The notes below the pieces were generated by a model. The model had not been told where the DNA came from. It made no database searches and saw only the letters and a list, made by a program, of their open reading frames with translations. Positions 46,652-58,600 of a stretch of DNA of 64,000 nucleotides are shown in pieces; positions within the stretch are counted from its first letter, which is position 1, and the number at the start of each line of letters is the position of its first letter. Source of the DNA: Calamus simplicifolius (lineage: Eukaryota > Streptophyta > Magnoliopsida > Arecales > Arecaceae); NCBI GenBank assembly GCA_900491605.1, contig UESW01004567.1, positions 429,736 through 493,735 on the forward strand. Reading direction: 5' to 3'. The position numbers and the translations under genes are program-made.

Positions 46652-47279
46652 AAAAAAAAAAAATTGTGATCAAGCTGATCATTAGCATGAGGTTCCAGTT
46701 TGGACTACGGTGTTTTTTTTTTTTTTTTAATCTTCAAAGACATCCTCTGTACCGTTATCTCGAAATGTGATAATTTTGCGTCTAGCCCGCGTCCTTGGAG
46801 ACCACTCACGTCACGCCACATGAGGCCACCCCATCCACGTGTGATCCACGCGAGCCTTTTCCTTCCCCCGAAAGGGCACCTTTTCAACCCCCGCAAGCTT
46901 CGCGGCGCTCATCGATCTCTCGCCAAACACCATCCCATTGCCGTCCTCTCTCCCAAGAACACCGCGGGGACCACAAGGAATTCTCCCTCCCGACCAATCG
47001 AATTCCGCAACGTCACCGAACGGCATTCATTTCTATTGGTAACCAAACAGCCGATCCGCGCCATTGGATTATTACGTAGCGGAGGTGCCGAGCCGGTGAC
47101 GGCAGCGCCTCAGAAGCGACGCAAGGAACACCCGAAGAAGCGTGAGCCAAGGCACCACCACCCCCGATCCCCTCTCCGCATCCGACGGCCCAGAGTCCTC
47201 CCCATTCAACTTCTTTCCATCTCATCCGTTCATCCGCCGACGCCGCCTCTTTTTTTTATTCTCCCATCAATTATTAAAT
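46652..47279. promoter_or_regulatory. Upstream region of the PLATZ gene
   Basis: A switch from AT-rich to GC-rich DNA leading to the PLATZ gene. A G-box core CACGTG is at 46836-46841. The frame at 46700-47281 (193 codons) and its antisense shadows match no family and are probably composition effects. No clear TATA box can be assigned. Confidence 0.4.
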
Positions 47280-47374
47280 GAATGTTATAATAATGCCTAT
47301 CCCAACTGGCCGAAGCGTTGTTGTGTTGTTGGGTTCGCAGTTCCCCCACGCCTTCCCCTCTCTCTTTCTCTCCT

Positions 47375-47397
47375 CTCTCTCTCTCTCTCTCTCGCCG
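47375..47397 (+). repeat. (CT)n tract in the probable 5' UTR of PLATZ
   Basis: About ten CT units 55 bp upstream of the start codon. CT-rich 5' leaders are common in plant genes. Confidence 0.8.
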
Positions 47398-47449
47398 TCC
47401 TCGTTGTCGCATTGCCGGCATTGCGTTCTTCCGGCCGCCGGTGGTGGTG

Positions 47450-48349
47450 ATGATGAGGAGGGTGGCGGCGTCGCTGGTGCCGTCGTGGCTGGAGCCCCTC
47501 CTCACCACCCCCTTTTTCGCCGCCTGCGCTTCCCATTCCGACGCCGCCAGGAGCGAATGCAACATGTACTGTGTCGACTGCTCGTCCTCCCCCTCCGGCG
47601 GGCCGCTGCCGCCTTCTGCTTCTACTGCCGCTCCGATCGCCACTCCGACCACAACGTCATCCAGGTCAACCGCATTCCCCGATCTATTTGAGTTTTTCTA
47701 GGATTTTTTTTTTTTTTTCTTTTCATGTGGAGATTTAACAAATAGGACCACCAATGGTGACGAGATCGCAGATAAGGCGGTCATCGTACCACGACGTGGT
47801 GCGGGTGGCGGAGATCCAGAAGGTTCTGGACACCACCGGGGTGCAGACATACGTGATCAACAGCGCGCGCGTGCTCTTCCTCAACAAGCGCCCTCAGCCT
47901 CGTGCGAGCACCAAGGCCGCCGCCTCCCCCTACACGTGCGAGATCTGTGCCCGTTCCCTTCTCGACCCCTTCCGCTTCTGCTCCCTCGGCTGTAAGGTTA
48001 CCCCCGTTAATCTTCCTCTCATCCCTCTCCATTCCCAATCAAGACTCGTGTGTGCGTCGATCTCATTGTTGTTCTCACTTTATTAATTCCATATATACAG
48101 TTGGTGGGGATAAAGAGGAATGGGGACGCGAGCTTCGTGCTGAAGGGGGGCGAGGAGAACGACGAGGAGGCGAGCGTGAGCGGAAGAGCGGAGGAGGATG
48201 ATATCAAGCGGCTAGCTGACCGTAGAGGGGGATCGCGTGAAGGGCCAAGACACGACATCGGACTCGCGACGCCTTCTTCATCGTCTTCTTCTTTCCCCGC
48301 TTCGAGGAGGCGAAAAGGAATTCCCCACCGCGCCCCTTTTGGCTCCTGA
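47450..48349 (+). pseudogene. PLATZ zinc-binding transcription factor gene, three exons, one-base frameshift in exon 1
   Basis: Plant AT-rich sequence and zinc-binding proteins are nuclear DNA-binding regulators. Exon 1 (47450-47664) starts MMRRVAASLVPSWLEPLL and carries the Cys/His cluster CASHSDAARSECNMYCVDC. Exon 2 (47772-47996) encodes RRSSYHDVVRVAEIQKVLD, GVQTYVINSARVLFLN and CEICARSLLDPFRFCSLGC. Exon 3 (48101-48349) encodes LVGIKRNGDASF and ends RRRKGIPHRAPFGS. Splice sites and phases fit, except that exon 1 is 215 bp where a multiple of three is needed. The frame changes between 47582 and 47610, after CVDC and before AFCFYCRSDRHSDHNVIQ. Everything else is intact, so this is either a recent pseudogene or an assembly error; the corrected protein would be about 229 residues. 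Confidence 0.88.
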
Positions 48350-49611
48350 CAGCCAAAAAAAAGGTTCCAAAGATTTCTTCACTCTCCCACACCATCGCAA
48401 ACCAAAGGAAGAATGATATAGAAAAAAAAAAAAAAAGCAAGGTTATATTTGAATTAACAATGTAAGTTGGGTTCCGGGATGGGTGATTTGATTCTATATA
48501 GGTCCGTTCTACTCTCTCTCTCTCTCTCTTTCTCTTGTTGGCATTGGTGAATTAACGAAGGAATGAATAAAGATCGAAGTGGATTGTTTTTGTGGTGCTC
48601 GTGAGTTGTGTGGTGTGGCGTCAATTTGGAATAAATATTGGGTGGGCCGGGCTGAGGGTCCTTTCCTGGATTCCGGTTTGCTTTGTGAACTGGCTTGCGG
48701 AAGGTCGACATCCCTTTCAAGGACCATTGCGGGGCCTTGGGAAAAGAGGACCACGATGAGGAGGGAATTGGGAAAGAATAATGGGAAGTGGGCGTTAAAC
48801 AAAGGGTAATAATGATCACTCTTGGTCGTTCTTATGCGGTATGGTAGTTGATTTTGATTGCCTTCTGCCGTGGCCCTGCCGCGCTTTAAGATAAGGTTTT
48901 GGCGCTGTCAGGCTGTTAGGCGTACATGGGTGATGACGAGAGAGAGAGAGAGAGAGAGATTAGATTATTCTTCTTCTAGAGAAATTATCTTGTTAACTTA
49001 CTGTCTTGCAAATAATTCTAGCTTTAATTCATCATGATTTTTCTTTACATCACACATTTATTGAAAGTAGCCCCATCAACATCTAACAGGCTTGTTTTCT
49101 TGTCGAGTGCATTGTATGGAACGAAAAAGAGGTATGGTATGGTTCCAATGAATGTCCTGGGTGGTAATGTGATTCTGTTGTTGGCCTTTCTGTCCTGGAG
49201 AATTTCTTGGTGTGAAGGCAAATGAACATTGTCAAATAAGTTACTTAGCGTCCAATTCTCTGGTCCACGCTGCACTTGTTATCGTACAGGTAAATGGGAC
49301 ATTTATTTCTCAAAAAGCAACCGAATTTTTTGGCTCGCACCAAACCTCCTCAAACAGGTTGATTTCAAGCCTGAACTTTGGGATCAAGCTTGATTTACTT
49401 ACATTGTCGACTTATCAAGCTTCACCTAGCCTAATTTTAAATCAAGCAGAAGATGAGTCTGCTTACGTTAAGCTTGTTTCAAGTTTTGTTCGCTAGGCAA
49501 GAGTTAGTCACAATTTGAATTAAGGTTTAATCCAAGCATAAATCAAATTAAGTTTCAATTAAATATAAAATTCAAATTATTGGCATCAGTAGTAGCTTCC
49601 GAATGCCACCA
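48350..49611. other. Downstream of PLATZ, no recognised gene
   Basis: Probable 3' UTR followed by intergenic DNA. It has CT and GA microsatellites at about 48510-48530 and 48938-48958. Small frames (48454-48819, 49034-49496) match no family I know. Confidence 0.5.
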
Positions 49612-50130
49612 AATGAGATGGGTCTTGACTCAAACAGTAAAACATTCTCTAGTCAAATTATGCAAACATCTTTCTACAAGATGGAGAAGGGAAGAGAGAA
49701 AAAAGAGGTAAGAATGTTGGAAAAGGCCTAAAGTTTCATAAGGTGGCACTTTATTAAGGCTTTGGAGCTTAAAGATTGAATTTCTTCAAAGGTCTGGCGT
49801 TGATTTTATTAGCACATTGTAAAGCCTCTCTTAGATTTGGCACTCATTCGTGAATGGTCTTGATGAGCTAAGTTTTTAGATGGAATAACATTTTTGGTGG
49901 AGTCCTATCTAAATAGAGCTTATAGAATCTTTCTTGAATAGGGTAGTGGACTTCTGCTCAAATTGATAGTATCTTCAACAGGATTTTCTCAAATTAAGTG
50001 ATGGCTTTGATAGAAGTCTTTCCTAATTGGGACTTCTTTCTTATATGATGTGATCAATCATATCATGACATCTTATAGTTTTGCCACATATCGCTATCAT
50101 GTAGGTTAGTTGGTTCATGCCATATCACTA
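49612..50130. repeat. Diverged LTR-like repeat, left copy
   Basis: Aligns in direct orientation with 52131-52697. Shared words include TCTTGA.T..AATAG, GGGTAGTGG/GGGTGGTAA and CTCAAATTGAT. Further ones are AAATGATGACTTTG/AAGTGATGGCTTTG, and both end in a CATATC-rich segment. No TG...CA ends are clear. Confidence 0.55.
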
Positions 50131-50144
50131 GCCCTCTATTTTTA

Positions 50145-50494
50145 GACTGTGTTTGAAATAGAAAATAAGAGAAGATATCCAGAGGATATTTTTTTTTATT
50201 CCCAAAAGCCATAACTATAACTATAAAGAATAGCTGGAAATAAAGTTAACCAGAGTAATAACCCATGGTTAACCATGATTAACCATGGGTTATCCCTCAA
50301 TTTATTCCCTAGGAAATGCAGGAATAGCTGGTTATCCCTCCAAATAAGAGTAAAAAAAATTATACTATGGATTTACCTTTTTTGCTTTGATATGATCAAT
50401 GGGATAGCTAGGGGATATCCCTAGGGATAGCCAGAAGATAAACTCTATCCCATATACTTATCCAAGGATAGTATTTTTTCTATCAAGCACTACC
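50145..50494. mobile_element. MITE (Tourist-like), copy 2, 350 bp
   Basis: The left end GACTGTGTTTGAAATAGAAA and the reverse-complemented right end GGTAGTGCTTGATAGAAAAA form imperfect inverted repeats. TTA is present on both sides (50142-50144, 50495-50497), the 3-bp duplication of PIF/Harbinger elements. The interior contains the self-complementary words TTAACCATGG/CCATGGTTAA. It has no coding capacity. Confidence 0.72.
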
Positions 50495-50497
50495 TTA

Positions 50498-52130
50498 AGA
50501 GTTGAACTAGGCTTGTGCTCAAGACAGGAAATAATTTGGACTGTAAACAGCTTATTTTTAGTTTCTTTGGTTTATTATGAAGATTTTCTGCATCAAGTGT
50601 AAGTCAATTTAAATCGAGCTCAATGCTTCATGTGTATTAGTAGTTAGGTCAGTTTAGACCAAGCTTAACACCTCTAGTAAGTGTTTGGTCAATATTGAAA
50701 GTTTTAACGATATCAAAGTTTGTATTACTATCATCTTGATTTAAGGTGGGTTGTTATGACATACCACTTGAAAATGGTTGTACGGTTTAATACACTAGCT
50801 CTAGTGTGCCGCTGTTTGGGCTTGATTCATAGACGAGTGCCACATAGTATCACTTTGCAATCCAAGCTAATTTCATGAACTTTAGAATTTCATCTCTTGC
50901 ACTAATAAATTCCATAAACTTTAGAATTTCTTATCCAACAACGGCATCGATGAGTTGATCTATCTTTTGTAGGAAGCTATCTTTTGGAAAAGTTTTGTTG
51001 GGCCTGTAGTCATCCTTCTATTGATTTTTTTTTTTTTTTTTGGATCTGCTCATCTTCTTCCTCATTATGAGCACCTCTTTAACATTGATATATTTATTAG
51101 CTCAAGCCAGTAGCTCGCGAGATCCTTTTGTGAATGCTTTGCAAGAGAAAAGCTAAGTTGAAATGCCGGATATAGTCTATCAGTAACTCATCTTTTCCTT
51201 TACTTGACTGCCATCAAACTCGCAAAGGTCTTCCTATGTTTCTAACTCCTGATGAAGTGATCGATGAACTATACACTCAAATAGTTTAAAAAGCTGATAG
51301 AATTAGTCTAAGACTCGAAAACTATATGCAAGCAATGTTCTTTAAAGTGATAGGGAAAGCTAAGCACATGTTGCCATCTAAGAAGCCATGTAGCAGCATA
51401 ACAATTTTAAAACTCTTCAAATGATCAACAATATTTGAAATTCTACTACACAGTTCCAAATGAAGCATATTAAATTTAGGAGGTAAAGGCTAGACCATTA
51501 GCTATTTGGTCAACAATGATTCCTAAGGTAGGTCGAGCTCGTTGAATGGATCTACCCCTAGCATGAACGTGCTCCATAACGGATTCTTTAGTTTATTTCC
51601 TCTGGTTATCGATCTATATATTATTAACTCACCGCAAGAGTCTTTGGGCAAGAGTACTCATCCAATTGTGACATCCGATCTTGTGACTCCTTGGATTGGA
51701 CATCTCGATTTTCATCCGTGTTCATCAATTCTAATGGTTTTGAGGGTCCTCACTAAGTGTTGGTTGAAGTCGGGCACTGTCGACATCTCGGTGAGCCCTC
51801 TGATCAATTTTTGGTTGGTCTTTAGAATTGGATCCTTAGAAAATCAAATTTTGGAACAAGTTAGTTTATATCTCAGCATGCTGGCAAAGGATATTGAATT
51901 TCTTTTAGATGAGTACTATGAGTACTACCATTGATAGAGGAGGATCCTGGTTGGTGAGATCTTCAATAAAGTTTTGTGAGCTAGTTTAAGCATCCATGGC
52001 TAGTGCCTGCTTAGACATTGCTCACTTTCCTATCTCTTTTCTTGGGTAACCTAGCTGAATGCCCTTCCTCATGTTCTCACAGACCGTGCTAATCTATTAG
52101 CATTCGAATATGGCTTTCAAGTGCCAATAG
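50498..52130. other. Internal region between the diverged LTR-like copies
   Basis: No recognised protein. The frame at 51542-51934 (130 codons) matches nothing I know. If the flanking repeats are LTRs, this would be the interior of a non-autonomous element of about 3 kb. Confidence 0.4.
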
Positions 52131-52697
52131 ATAAAATAGGTTTTGACTTGAATAGTAGAGTACTCTTCAATCAATTTGTATATGTATTCATGTAAAAGGG
52201 AGAGAGGAAGAGAGCAAAAGAGGTATAGAAATTATTTTTAAGAGAAACCCTTCAACGCTTAAGTCAGCTCAAGGATATAAAAGAAGGAGGCCTTGAATTC
52301 CATAAAATGATGCTCCAAGGCTTTCGAGTTTAAAATTTGAATCTTGTTATTTGAGAAGTTTAGAGACGCTTGTTTTGCAAAGAGTCTCTTTTGAATTTAG
52401 TCATTTATTAATATGTGGCTTTGATGAGCTCATTTCTTGTATTGAATAGCATCGTTGGTTGTGTTATTCCTAAATACGGTTTGCAAAATTCCTTCTGGAT
52501 AGGGTGGTAATTTTTTACTCAAATTGATCGATAAATTTGAAGGGATTTTTTAGATTAAATGATGACTTTGGTGGAAATCTCTTTTAAATGAGATTTTTTA
52601 CTTTGTAAAGATATGCTTAGCAATATAGTCAACCACATCATATCACTTTTTTAGTTCATCATATGTCATTATCGTATAGGTTTGCTCGCTACTTAAT
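52131..52697. repeat. Diverged LTR-like repeat, right copy
   Basis: Counterpart of 49612-50130; see there for the shared words. The distance between starts is about 2.5 kb. Confidence 0.55.
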
Positions 52698-52949
52698 GTC
52701 GCGATTGAGTTTGATTGATCCAAGTTCTTCAAGTATCTAACTCAAAAATAATTTTGAGCTAGAGATCCAAGTTCATGCTACATTCAAACTGCCGCACCAG
52801 ATAATGGGAGCGCACAAGTTGAGCCTAGTAGGAGCTCACCTATGAGGGTTGATGCACCACCTAAGAGCGGTTCTCAGATTTCAGATCCGTAGTTATGGAG
52901 AAGCAAACGTGGTTATATTCCATGATGATATTTTGGGATTGAAGAGAAT

Positions 52950-53575
52950 GTGTTTCTCTGCACTCCGTTGGATCAGATGAGTCTGCTTCTGTTGAAGATG
53001 CGCTCGCTTCACCTGCTAATAGTGAGTGGCTAGCTACTATGAAGATGAGATGGTATCAATGGCCAAAAATCATATGTGAGACTTGGTAGACCTTCGGTCT
53101 AGATGCAAATCAATAGAAAATAAGTGGGTTTTAAGATAAAGCGCAAGACTAATGGGTCAATTGATAAGTACATGGCCCGTTTAGTGGCGAAGGGCTATAC
53201 CCAGATGGAGGGTGTAGACTTTAAGAAGACATTTTTTTTATGTGGTGAGATTTGCCTTCATTCGCTTGATCCTAGCTATTGTAGCCCATTTAGATTTGAA
53301 GCTACATCAAATGGATATTAAGGCAGTGTTTCTTAATGGAAGCCTAGATGAAGAGATCTATATGGATCAACCTTTGGGCTTTGTGACCAAAGGATAGAAG
53401 GGCAAAGTGTGCCGCCTTAGAAGATCCATATGATCTCAAGCAGTCATCTAGGCAATGGTATCTTAAGTTTCATGAAGCCATTACATCAATTGGCTTAGAT
53501 ATGATTGAGGAGGACCACTGTATGTACATTAAGAAATCAGATGATGATTCTAATTTTGGTGTTGTATGCTGATGT
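52950..53575 (+). pseudogene. Copia reverse transcriptase remnant
   Basis: Several frames together give the Copia pol order: KWVFKIKRKTNGSIDKYMAR, LVAKGYTQMEGVDF, RFAFIRLILAIVAHLDLKLH, QMDIKAVFLNGSLDEEIYM, SSRQWYLKFHEAI and EEDHCMYIKKSD. Stops and frameshifts separate nearly every block. It ends just before the YVDD catalytic box would occur. Confidence 0.88.
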
Positions 53576-53584
53576 TAACAGGAC

Positions 53585-53735
53585 TGATACATAGCCAAAC
53601 ATGTGGATGCCACGTAACTACCACGTCAACTGTCACGTGGCTGCCAAACATTTGTCACATGGCCACCACGAATTGCCACATGGCAAACACGGCTTGCCAC
53701 GTCATCATTATGCTGACATGGCAGCCACATCTACA
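53585..53735. repeat. Cluster of CCACGTGGC-like motifs
   Basis: TGCCACGT, TCACGTGG, TCACATGG, GCCACATGGC and GCCACGTC variants recur about every 15-25 bp. It appears to be a degenerate short repeat built on a G-box-like palindrome. Confidence 0.6.
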
Positions 53736-53768
53736 CTGCCAATTTGTTTTTTTTTTCAAGTTGGATAA

Positions 53769-53905
53769 AAAATAGAATGCCTCTGGAATTCCATGAATTT
53801 ACGGATGGTGCCATCCGTAAACTCACAAAAACAGAATGCCTCTGAACTTTTGTGAATTTACGGATGGTGCCACCTGTAAACTCATCGAAAATAGTATGCC
53901 CCTCA
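53769..53905. repeat. Tandem repeat, unit about 58-61 bp, with internal hairpin
   Basis: GAATGCCTCTG recurs at 53775 and 53833, and as a variant near 53894. Each full unit holds ACGGATGG..CCATCCGT or a one-base variant, a short perfect inverted repeat. Confidence 0.85.
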
Positions 53906-54680
53906 CGGCCTTTCTTCATGCCCGTAGCCCACATAGTGACGGCGCAAGGTGATCCCGACCCCCCCTCGACGGCCAGGACGAGCTTCAGGGGGGGGGCTCC
54001 GATCGGGGAAGAGGGGGCTGCCAACCGCCAAAGAGGCTTCGACGGCCTTGTCTCCATTGGACGTAGGGACAACCGTCGCCCCTCGTGGCAGCAGACGGGG
54101 CTTCCCCGGCCCTCCGGCGGTCGGGGAAGAACCAAAATGGTCTTCGGCGATCGGTGGAGGCGACGCCGGTCGCCGTTCGAGATTCGATGCCCCCAAATGA
54201 CCGTTATGATTTTTTTTTTGTCTCTCGCTGCGGAACCCGTGGTCACAGCGGAGGGGCAAGCGGCGGCGATAGGGGCATCCCCGGCTCCCAAACGATCGAG
54301 GAAGAGGCTGGACATGCTCCGGCGACTGGCGAGGCCATTGCCGATCGCCAAATGGGTCCGGTGACCCCAAACCGTGTGAATGATCTGTGTCACGCGGACG
54401 GATCCGAGACCGGATGGAGGGAAAGCTGTCCCCAGCCACTGACGGCCGAGGAAGATGGGGAAGAGATCGCCGATGACCGGAGAGGATCCGAAAGACCCTC
54501 CCCTCTGGCCCGATCAAACATAGATCTGCAGTGGCCCCCATGGCTGCTGCGGAACCCTTCCCCTTTTTTTAATTCTACTTTAGCTACATGTTATGGCACC
54601 CATGGCCGCAGCAGAGGGAAAGATGACGGTTTCTGGCCGTCATGGCCAGAACCACAACAACCTCTACCCTAAGGGCATGT
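53906..54680. other. GC-rich block of unknown origin
   Basis: Rich in CGGCC, CGATCGGGGAAG and GACGGCC words. It is open in several frames on both strands (53731-54393, 53903-54541, 54085-54672), giving Arg/Pro/Gly-rich peptides unlike any family I recognise. It lies between a Copia remnant and CACTA-3, so it may be transposon interior. I do not support a gene here. Confidence 0.45.
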
Positions 54681-54811
54681 TATAGCATAGGGAATGGATG
54701 CAGCTTTAAGCTTGAAGGCCAGGACCCTAAGGGCATGTTACAGCAGAACAAGAAATCTAGTATGTGAAAACTTAGGAGAAAAAGGGCACGCTAACACTAC
54801 AAGAAAATACA

Positions 54812-55690
54812 GAAATAGCGACGCCAATTTAGCGACGCATCTTTGCATCACTAAATTATGAACAAATTGACAACTCAACGAGAAAAACAAATAACGACGC
54901 CATTAGCGATGCAAAAAAATGCGTCACTAAATAGCGACGCATTAGCGACACAAAAACCCAGAAAATTTTAAAAAATTTGTTAATATAGCGATGCAATAAT
55001 TGTGTCGCTATTTAGCGACGCATATGCCAAAAAAATTTAAAAAAAATTAATTTTTTTAATTTAGCAACGTAATAATGTGTCGCTATATTGTGACGCACAA
55101 TTTGCGTCGCTAAATAGCAACGCATTAGCGACGCAAAAACCCAAAAAATTAAAAAAATAATTGTTAATATAGCAACGCAACGGTTGCGTCGCTATTTAGC
55201 GATGCATTAGCGACGCATATGCTAAAAAAATAAAAAAAATTAATTTTAAATTTAGCGATGCAATAATGTGTCGCTATATTGCGATACAATATTTGCATCG
55301 CTATTTAGCGATGCATTAGCGACGCAAAAACACAGAAAATAAAAAAATTGTTAATATAGCGATGTAATAATTGTGTTGCTATTTAGCGACGCATTAGCGA
55401 TATGCCAAAAAAATAAAAAAATTTAATTTTTAAATTAGCGATGCAAAAACTCAAAAATTAAAAAAATTATTAATATAGCGATGCAATGATTGCGTCGCTA
55501 TTTAGCGACGCATATGCCAAAAAAATAAAAAAAATTAATTTTAAATTAGCGATTCAAAAGCTCGAAAAATTAAAAAAATTATTAATCGCTATTTAGCGAC
55601 ACATTAACGATGCATATGCCAAATAAAATAAAAATTTTAATTTTTAATTCAGCGAAGCAATAATGCATCGCTAATTAGCGACGCATATAT
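54812..55690. repeat. CACTA-3 subterminal repeats
   Basis: Units of about 120-130 bp with GCGACGCATATGCCAAAAAA, GCGACGCAAAAACCC and TTGCGTCGCTA. Motifs are shared with CACTA-1 and -2, but spacer words differ. Confidence 0.85.
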
Positions 55691-55692
55691 CC

Positions 55693-58600
55693 AATCGTCA
55701 GATCGTCTCCGATCGGATTGATCGCAACGGTCTGATCGATCATCGTCAGTCGGGATCATGGCTTGGATCGATCACAACCGTCAGATATCATCGCCGATTG
55801 GATGGATCGCAACTGTCGGATCGATCATCGCCGATCAGGATCATGGCTTGGATCGATCAAAACCGTCGGATCGTTGCCGATCGGATGGATTGCAACGGTC
55901 TGATCGATCATCGCCGATCAGGATCATGAATTGGATCGATCACAACCATCGGATATCATCATCGATCGGATGGATTGCAACGGTCCGATCGATAATCGCC
56001 GATCGGGATCATGGCATTTATTCGATCGCAACCGTCGGATGGTCGCCGATCGGATGGATTGCAATGGTCCGATCAATCATCATCGATCGAGATCATGGAT
56101 TGGATCAATCGCAACCATCGGATATCTTCGCCGATCAGATGGATTGCAACGGTCTGATCGATCATCGCCGATCGGGATCATAGCTTGGATTGATTGCAAC
56201 CATCGGATATCATCGCCGATCGATGGATCGCAACCGTCGGATCGATCATCATCGATCGGGATCATGGCTTGGATCGATCACAACCATTGGATCATCGCCG
56301 TCAGATGGATTGCAACGGTTCGATCGATCATCGCCAATCAGGATCATGGCTTGGATCGATCGCAACCGTCGATATTATCATCGATCGGATGGATTGCAAC
56401 AGTCTGATCGATCATCACCGATCGGGATCCTACATTTATTTGATCGCAACCATCGGATGGTTGCCGATCGGATGGATTGCAACGATCTGATCGATCATTG
56501 CCGATCGAGATCATGAATTGGATCGATCGCAACCGTCGGATATCGTAGTCGATCAGATGGATTGCAACGGTTGAATCGATCATTGCTGATCGGATCATGG
56601 CATTTATTCGATCTCAACCATCGGATGGTCGTCGATCGGATGGATTGCAATGGTCTGATCGATCATCGACGATCGGGATCATGGATTGGATCGATCGCAA
56701 TCGTTGGATATCGTCGCCAATCGGATGAATTGCAATGGTTCGATCGATCATCGCCGATCGGGATCATGGCTTGGATCAATCACAACCGTCGGATATCATC
56801 ACCGATCGAATGGATCGTACCGTTGGATTGATCATCGTTGATCGAATCATAGCTTGGATCGATTGCAACCGTCGGATCGTCGCCGATCGGATGGATTGCA
56901 ATGGTCCGATCGATCATCGCCGATCGGGATCATGGTATTTATTCGATCGCAACCGTCGGATGATCGCCGATTGGATGGATTGCAACGGTCCGATCGATCA
57001 TCATCGATCGGGATCATGGATTGGATTGATTGCAACCGTCGTATATCGTCGCCGATCGGATAGATTGCAACGGTCCAATCGATCATCGCCGATCGGGATC
57101 ATGGCTTGGATCGATTGCAACCGTCGGATCATCGCCAATCGGATGGATTGCAATGATCCGATCGATCATTGCCGATCGAGATCATGGCTTGGATCGATCG
57201 CAATCGTCGGATATCGTCGTCGATCGGAGGGATTGCAACGGTCCGATCGATCCTCGCCGATCGGGATCATGGCTTAGATCGATGGCATCCGTCAGATATT
57301 GTCATCGATCAGATGGATCGCAACCATCGGATCGATCATCGGTGATCGGGATCATGGCTTAGATCGATTGCAACCGTCGGATCATCGCCGATCGGATGGA
57401 TTGCAACGGTCCGATCAATCATCGCGATCAGGATCATGGCTTGGATCGATCACAACCGTCAGATATCGTCGTCGATCGAGGGATTGCAACGGTCTGATCG
57501 ATCATCGTCGATCGGGATCATGGCTTGGATCGATTGCAATCGTTGGATCGTCGCCGATTGATGGATTGCAACGGTCCGATCGATCATCGCCGATCGAGAT
57601 CATGGCTTGGATTGATCGCAACCGTTGGATATTGTCGTCGATCGAAAAGATTGCAACAGTCTGATTGATCATCGCCGATCGGGATCATGGCTTGGATCGA
57701 TCATAACCGTCGGATGGTCGCCGATAGGATGGATTGCAACGGTCCAATCGATCATTGCTGATCGGGATCATGGATTGGATCGATCGCAAATATCGGATAT
57801 CGTCACCGATCGGATGGATTGCAACAGTCTGATCTATCTTTGCCGATCGGGATCATGGCTTGGATCGATCGCAACCGTCAGATGGTCGCCGATCGGATGG
57901 ATTGCAACGGTCCAATCGATCATCGCCAATCGGGATCATGGATTGGATCGATCGCAACCGTCAATATCGTCACCGATCGAATGGATTGCAACGGTCCGAT
58001 CGATCATCACCGATCGGGATCATGGCTTGGATCGATCGCAATCGTTGGATATCATCGCCGATCGGATGGATTGCAATCGTCGGATCGATCATCATCGATC
58101 GGGATCATGGCTTAGATTGATTGCAACCATCGGATCGTCGCCGATTGGATGGATTGCAATGGTTCGATCGATCATCGCCGATCCAGATCATGGCTTGGAT
58201 CGATCGCAACCATCGGATCATCGCTGATCGGATGGATTGCAACTGTCTGATCGATCATCGCCATCTGGATCATAGCTTGGATCGATCGCAATCGTCAGAT
58301 ATCGTCGTCGATCGGATGGATTGCAATGATCCGATCGATCATCGCCGATTGGGATCATGGCTTGGATCGATTGCAACCATCGAATATTGTCGCCGATCGG
58401 ATGGATCGCAACTGTCGGATTGATCATCGTCGATCAGGATCATGGCTTGATCGATCGCAACCGTTGGATCATCTCCGATTGGATGGATCATCTTCGATTG
58501 GATGGATCGCAACCATCAGATCGATCATCGTCAATCGGGATCATGGCTTGGATCGATCTCCGATTGGATGGATCGCAACCATCGGATCGATCATCGTCAA

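Noticed and set aside
46700..47281. 193-codon plus-strand ORF upstream of PLATZ
   Set aside because: Not recognisable as any family. It starts in AT-rich DNA with a poly-Phe run and lies where the PLATZ promoter and leader should be.
53731..54672. Overlapping ORFs of 170-220 codons on both strands
   Set aside because: A GC-rich composition effect with several frames open at once and no recognisable domain. The surroundings are transposon remnants.
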